Positions 5,395 to 7,909 of a DNA stretch of 7,909 bases are shown here, in pieces. The translations under genes were made by a program, and so were the position numbers. Numbering within the stretch: the stretch's first letter is position 1; each line of letters begins with the position of its first letter. Below the pieces are notes generated by a model. That model made no database searches. It was given only the letters and a program-made list of their open reading frames with translations, and was not told the origin of the DNA. This DNA is from Lachnoclostridium sp. UBA6558 (lineage in GTDB: Bacteria; Bacillota; Clostridia; Lachnospirales; Lachnospiraceae). Where the stretch lies: NCBI GenBank assembly GCA_002434335.1, contig DJJW01000062.1, forward strand, positions 16,471 through 24,379, written 5' to 3'.

Positions 5395-5644
5395 ATAATT
5401 CCTTTCGCAAAGTTCGTTTTACCATTGCTTTTCTGGCAAAATCCAGGAAAGTTAGACTTGGCAAGATATTATGAAATTTGATTCATTTATGGATATTGTC
5501 CGAAAAATCGGAACAGGATTTTTATAAGATTATTAGCCTGCAGAATTTACGGAAATGCCCTCTGATGATGAAAGATGAAAGATATTACTACCAGGAAACC
5601 TAAGTTTGTGCCATTTAGAAATATACACAAACTTTCTATATAAG
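5395..5644 (+). other. Structured non-coding or leader region before the ABC operon
   Basis: No recognised RNA family or gene. Three foldable parts are visible. First, 5428-5436 pairs with 5443-5451 (CTTTTCTGG against CCAGGAAAG, one wobble, 6-base loop). Second, 5497-5503 pairs with 5508-5515 (TGTCCGA against TCGGAACA, one bulge), followed by TTTTT at 5519-5523, a weak terminator-like arrangement. Third, the perfect inverted repeat at 5602-5634 is listed separately. Short open frames exist (5471-5527, 18 codons; 5496-5603, 35 codons from TTG) but lack good ribosome binding sites. It may be a small RNA, a regulatory leader or a decayed gene. Confidence 0.4.
5602..5634. promoter_or_regulatory. 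Perfect 9-base inverted repeat, possible operator
   Basis: AAGTTTGTG (5602-5610) and CACAAACTT (5626-5634) are exact complements around a 15-base centre. They lie just upstream of a candidate promoter for the ABC genes (5645-5674). No T run follows, so a terminator is unlikely. An operator for a dimeric repressor or a leader hairpin is more plausible. No regulator gene is adjacent in the window. Confidence 0.4.
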
Positions 5645-5674
5645 TTGAATTTTAGCTGTTGCCTTTTTTAATAT
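5645..5674 (+). promoter_or_regulatory. Candidate second promoter of the ABC operon
   Basis: TTGAAT (5645-5650), an 18-base spacer and TAATAT (5669-5674) match sigma-A consensus at 4 of 6 positions in each box. It would give a leader of about 95 bases before the ATPase. Far weaker on paper than the promoter at 5366-5394. Confidence 0.3.
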
Positions 5675-5774
5675 AAAATGCCAGGAGCCCAGGCACGTTA
5701 TATCCGGAAGAGGTTAAATGCCATGTTCAATTTATATAAGTAGTGCATTTTCATGCACAGAAGAGGAGCATTTA

Positions 5775-6773
5775 ATGATTGAGGTAAGTCACATTACCAA
5801 GGCCTTTCAGGTTGCAAGGCGCAGTGCAGGTCTTAAGGAAGCCATGAAGGCGTTTGTACACAGAGAGTATCAGGAGGTGAAAGCCCTCGACGATATTTCG
5901 TTTACCATTGAAGATGGTGAGATGGTTGGTTATATAGGGCCAAATGGAGCAGGCAAGAGCAGCACCATTAAAGTATTGAGCGGAATTCTTACTCCGGATG
6001 GGGGAAACTGTTTGATTAACGGCAGGGTTCCCTGGAAGGAAAGAGTACAGCATGTGAAGGAGATAGGTGTAGTTTTCGGACAGCGTTCCCAGCTTTGGTG
6101 GGATGTACCTATTTTGGATTCCTTTGAGCTGATAAAGGACATATATCAGGTGGAGGAGAAAGCCTACAAAAAGAATCTGGAGGAATTAACGGAACTCCTG
6201 GATCTGAAAGATATCCTCAGGACGCCGGCAAGACAGCTTTCCTTAGGACAGCGGATGAGATGTGAAATCGGAGCTTCCCTTTTGCATAATCCAAAGATAC
6301 TCTTTTTGGACGAGCCTACCATTGGACTGGATGCGGTGTCAAAGATTGCAGTGAGGAATTTTATCCTGGAGAGAAACCGTGACTATGGTACTACGGTTAT
6401 CTTGACCACCCATGATATGCAGGATATAGAGGCCCTTACCCAGAGAATACTCTTAATCGGCAAAGGTAAAATTCTGCTGGATGGCAAGCTGGAGGAAGTA
6501 AGGGAGCGTTTTTCCAGGGACAAGCTGATAACAGTACAATACTCCGGTAAGAAGCCTGTTTTAAGAGAAGGCATGACGGAAGCTTCAAAGGTGCGTGCCA
6601 CGAAGGAATCCGCAATAGAGGGAATTCTTACGGTTGGGGTAGATACTGAAATTCTTAAAGTCTCAGAGGCAATATCCTGTTTGACATCTCAGATCGAAAT
6701 ATCCGATATTTCCGTTGCAGGAACATCTCTTGATGAAGTGGTCGTACAGCTTTATAAGCAGTATGAGATATAG
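5775..6773 (+). CDS. ABC-2 type exporter ATP-binding protein (COG4586 type)
   Basis: This 332-residue cytoplasmic ATPase has a complete motif set: Walker A GPNGAGKS (55-62), Q-loop FGQR (101-104), signature LSLGQ (155-159), Walker B ILFLDE (175-180) and H-loop TTHD (211-214). The block SQLWWDVPILDSFELIKDIY (105-124) and the long N-terminal stretch before Walker A fit the COG4586 (YbhF/NatA-like) group. That group works with two different permeases, and both follow here. The start at 5775 is chosen for GAGGAG at 5763-5768, 6 bases upstream, and because relatives begin MIEV. An upstream in-frame ATG at 5718, with GAAGAGG before it, would add 19 residues and cannot be excluded. Some such systems are annotated as viologen exporters. 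The substrate here is unknown. Confidence 0.92.
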   Translation: MIEVSHITKAFQVARRSAGLKEAMKAFVHREYQEVKALDDISFTIEDGEMVGYIGPNGAGKSSTIKVLSGILTPDGGNCLINGRVPWKERVQHVKEIGVVFGQRSQLWWDVPILDSFELIKDIYQVEEKAYKKNLEELTELLDLKDILRTPARQLSLGQRMRCEIGASLLHNPKILFLDEPTIGLDAVSKIAVRNFILERNRDYGTTVILTTHDMQDIEALTQRILLIGKGKILLDGKLEEVRERFSRDKLITVQYSGKKPVLREGMTEASKVRATKESAIEGILTVGVDTEILKVSEAISCLTSQIEISDISVAGTSLDEVVVQLYKQYEI

Positions 6774-6789
6774 AAAGGCGGTGTTCTGA

Positions 6790-7593
6790 GTGAAGAAATA
6801 TCTGTCCTTTTTTCGAATACGGTTTACCAATGGACTGCAATACAGAGCGGCTGCCCTGGCAGGAATAGCAACCCAATTTGCCTGGGGCGGTCTTGAGATA
6901 TTGATGTTTAAGGCGTTCTATTCCTACAATCCGGAGGCCTTTCCAATGGAATTTTCAGCGCTGTGTTCTTATGTCTGGCTGCAACAGGCCTTATTATCCC
7001 TATACATGGTATGGTTCTATGAAAATGAGATTTTTGACATGATAATCAGCGGAAATGTGGCCTATGAGTTATGCCGCCCCATATCAATCTATAAGATGTG
7101 GTTTGTAAAAAATATGGCGTCCAGATTGTCAAAGGCGGTGCTGAGAGCTTTTCCAATATTGCTGGTAGCTGCCTTTCTGCCGGAACCCTATGGTCTGGCT
7201 CTTCCAAAAGATGTGATTGCGGCACTGTGGTTTCTGTTTTCCTTAACCGCAGCTTTTCTGGTGGTCATTGCTTTCTGTATGATCATATATATTTGCTGTT
7301 TTTATATGGTTTCCTCCCTGGGGATACGAATAGTGGCGGCAGCTCTGGCAGAATTTCTGACCGGCGCAGTTATACCTTTGCCCTTTTTTCCGGAGCAGGT
7401 TGAAAGAATCATAAAATTTCTTCCTTTTGCCTCCATGCAGAATCTACCCCTTAGAATCTATAGCGGAGATGTCTATGGTGCACAGCTGTACGAAGGAATC
7501 CTCTTGCAGCTATTCTGGCTGATGGCATTAATTCTTATTGGGAAGATGATGCTGTCCAGAGCTTTAAGAAGAGTTACTGCATTTGGAGGCTAA
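6790..7593 (+). CDS. ABC-2 type exporter permease, first subunit (COG4587 type)
   Basis: This 267-residue integral membrane protein has an N-terminal cytoplasmic stretch and about six hydrophobic segments (near 22-40, 58-76, 118-132, 144-172, 178-200 and 235-253). The motif IISGNVAYELCRPI (85-98), G-x-V/I-x-x-x-L-x-R-P, is typical of ABC-2 permeases of this group and probably lies at the cytoplasmic face. The start is GTG at 6790 with AAGGCGG (6775-6781), one mismatch from ideal, 8 bases upstream. It lies 16 bases after the ATPase stop, so they share an operon. It should pair with the second permease to form the channel. The transported compound cannot be deduced. Confidence 0.88.
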   Translation: MKKYLSFFRIRFTNGLQYRAAALAGIATQFAWGGLEILMFKAFYSYNPEAFPMEFSALCSYVWLQQALLSLYMVWFYENEIFDMIISGNVAYELCRPISIYKMWFVKNMASRLSKAVLRAFPILLVAAFLPEPYGLALPKDVIAALWFLFSLTAAFLVVIAFCMIIYICCFYMVSSLGIRIVAAALAEFLTGAVIPLPFFPEQVERIIKFLPFASMQNLPLRIYSGDVYGAQLYEGILLQLFWLMALILIGKMMLSRALRRVTAFGG

Positions 7594-7673
7594 GCAAAGT
7601 CTTGAAAGGAAGGAATCTTGAGGAGTGAGGAAATGAATTCGGGATCTGAAAGAAATTACAAAAAGGAGGTCAT

Positions 7674-7909
7674 ATGGGACTCTATTTAAAATATCTGTCC
7701 ATTCAGGTCAGAAGCGCCATGGAATACAAGACTTCGTTTATTCTGACTGCTTTGGGGCAGTTTCTTGTATCGTTTAATGTTTTTCTTGGTATATATTTTA
7801 TGTTTCTGCGTTTTCATGAGGTAGAGGGTTTCACCTTTCATGAGGTTTTATTATGTTTCTCGGTGGTTCTAATGCAATTTGCTCTTGCCGAGTGTTTTGC
7901 GAGAGGCTT
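7674..7909 (+). CDS. ABC-2 type exporter permease, second subunit (COG3694/DUF990 type), partial
   Basis: The first 78 residues of a second permease run off the window end. It opens MGLYLKYLSIQVRSAMEYKT, then a membrane segment SFILTALGQFLVSFNVFLGIYFMF (21-44) and a second from about 57 to 75 (EVLLCFSVVLMQFALAECF). This resembles the N-terminus of DUF990/COG3694 permeases, which follow COG4586 and COG4587 genes in conserved triplets. The start is supported by AAGGAGG at 7663-7669, 4 bases before the ATG. The 80-base gap after the first permease is otherwise non-coding. It does contain an 18-codon open frame (7633-7689) that overlaps this start in another frame. Confidence 0.85.
   Translation, partial: MGLYLKYLSIQVRSAMEYKTSFILTALGQFLVSFNVFLGIYFMFLRFHEVEGFTFHEVLLCFSVVLMQFALAECFARG

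Noticed and set aside
5407..5445. Degenerate cyclic-di-GMP (GEMM) riboswitch suggested by GCAAAG followed by ACCATTGC
   Set aside because: Only those two short blocks fit. The 5' half of the aptamer (CACGCACAGGGCAAACC-like) and the tetraloop receptor helices are missing, and the likely transcript start leaves no room for them.

Overview
The window looks like chromosomal DNA of a spore-forming, low-GC Gram-positive anaerobe, most probably a clostridium of the Lachnospiraceae type. The evidence is the gene content (RicT, AbrB, and the sporulation pair SpmA/SpmB), the AT-rich intergenic DNA, strong AGGAGG-type ribosome binding sites and the use of TTG and GTG starts. The genus is an inference; no marker here fixes it.

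Region 1 (1-3363, + strand) holds the last 20 codons of what is very probably holB (DNA polymerase III delta prime), then ricT (PSP1 / YaaT), trmN6 (tRNA1Val adenine-N6 methyltransferase, YabB type) and rsmI (16S rRNA C1402 ribose methyltransferase). abrB follows on the opposite strand (3364-3621). This is the Bacillus subtilis order holB-yaaT-yabA-yabB-yazA-yabC-abrB with yabA and yazA absent, which supports all the calls. The operon is bracketed by two diverged copies of an 85-90 base non-coding element (107-195 and 3081-3165). The stretch after rsmI also carries two short degenerate tandem repeats and a hairpin. abrB has a near-consensus promoter and a clear terminator.

Region 2 (3622-5227) holds the abrB promoter, an AT-rich spacer with a possible sporulation promoter, and then spmA and spmB. 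These are two membrane proteins of the nucleoside-recognition/gate family needed for spore core dehydration. spmB begins with TTG and has no good ribosome binding site. A 13-codon open frame ending 4 bases before it may couple its translation.

Region 3 (5228-5774) is 547 bases without a recognisable gene but with clear structure. It has five tandem copies of a 20-base unit, a perfect consensus sigma-A promoter (TTGACA, 17 bases, TATAAT), several hairpins, a 9-base perfect inverted repeat and a second, weaker promoter. This is the least explained part of the window: a long structured leader, a small RNA, or an operator region for the genes that follow.

Region 4 (5775-7909) is an ABC-2 type exporter operon. 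It encodes an ATPase of the COG4586 kind, a first six-helix permease (COG4587 kind) and the start of a second permease (COG3694 / DUF990 kind) cut by the window end. The three would form one export complex; the substrate cannot be read from the sequence. Most of the window is ordinary housekeeping and sporulation DNA. I found no mobile element, CRISPR array, tRNA or rRNA.
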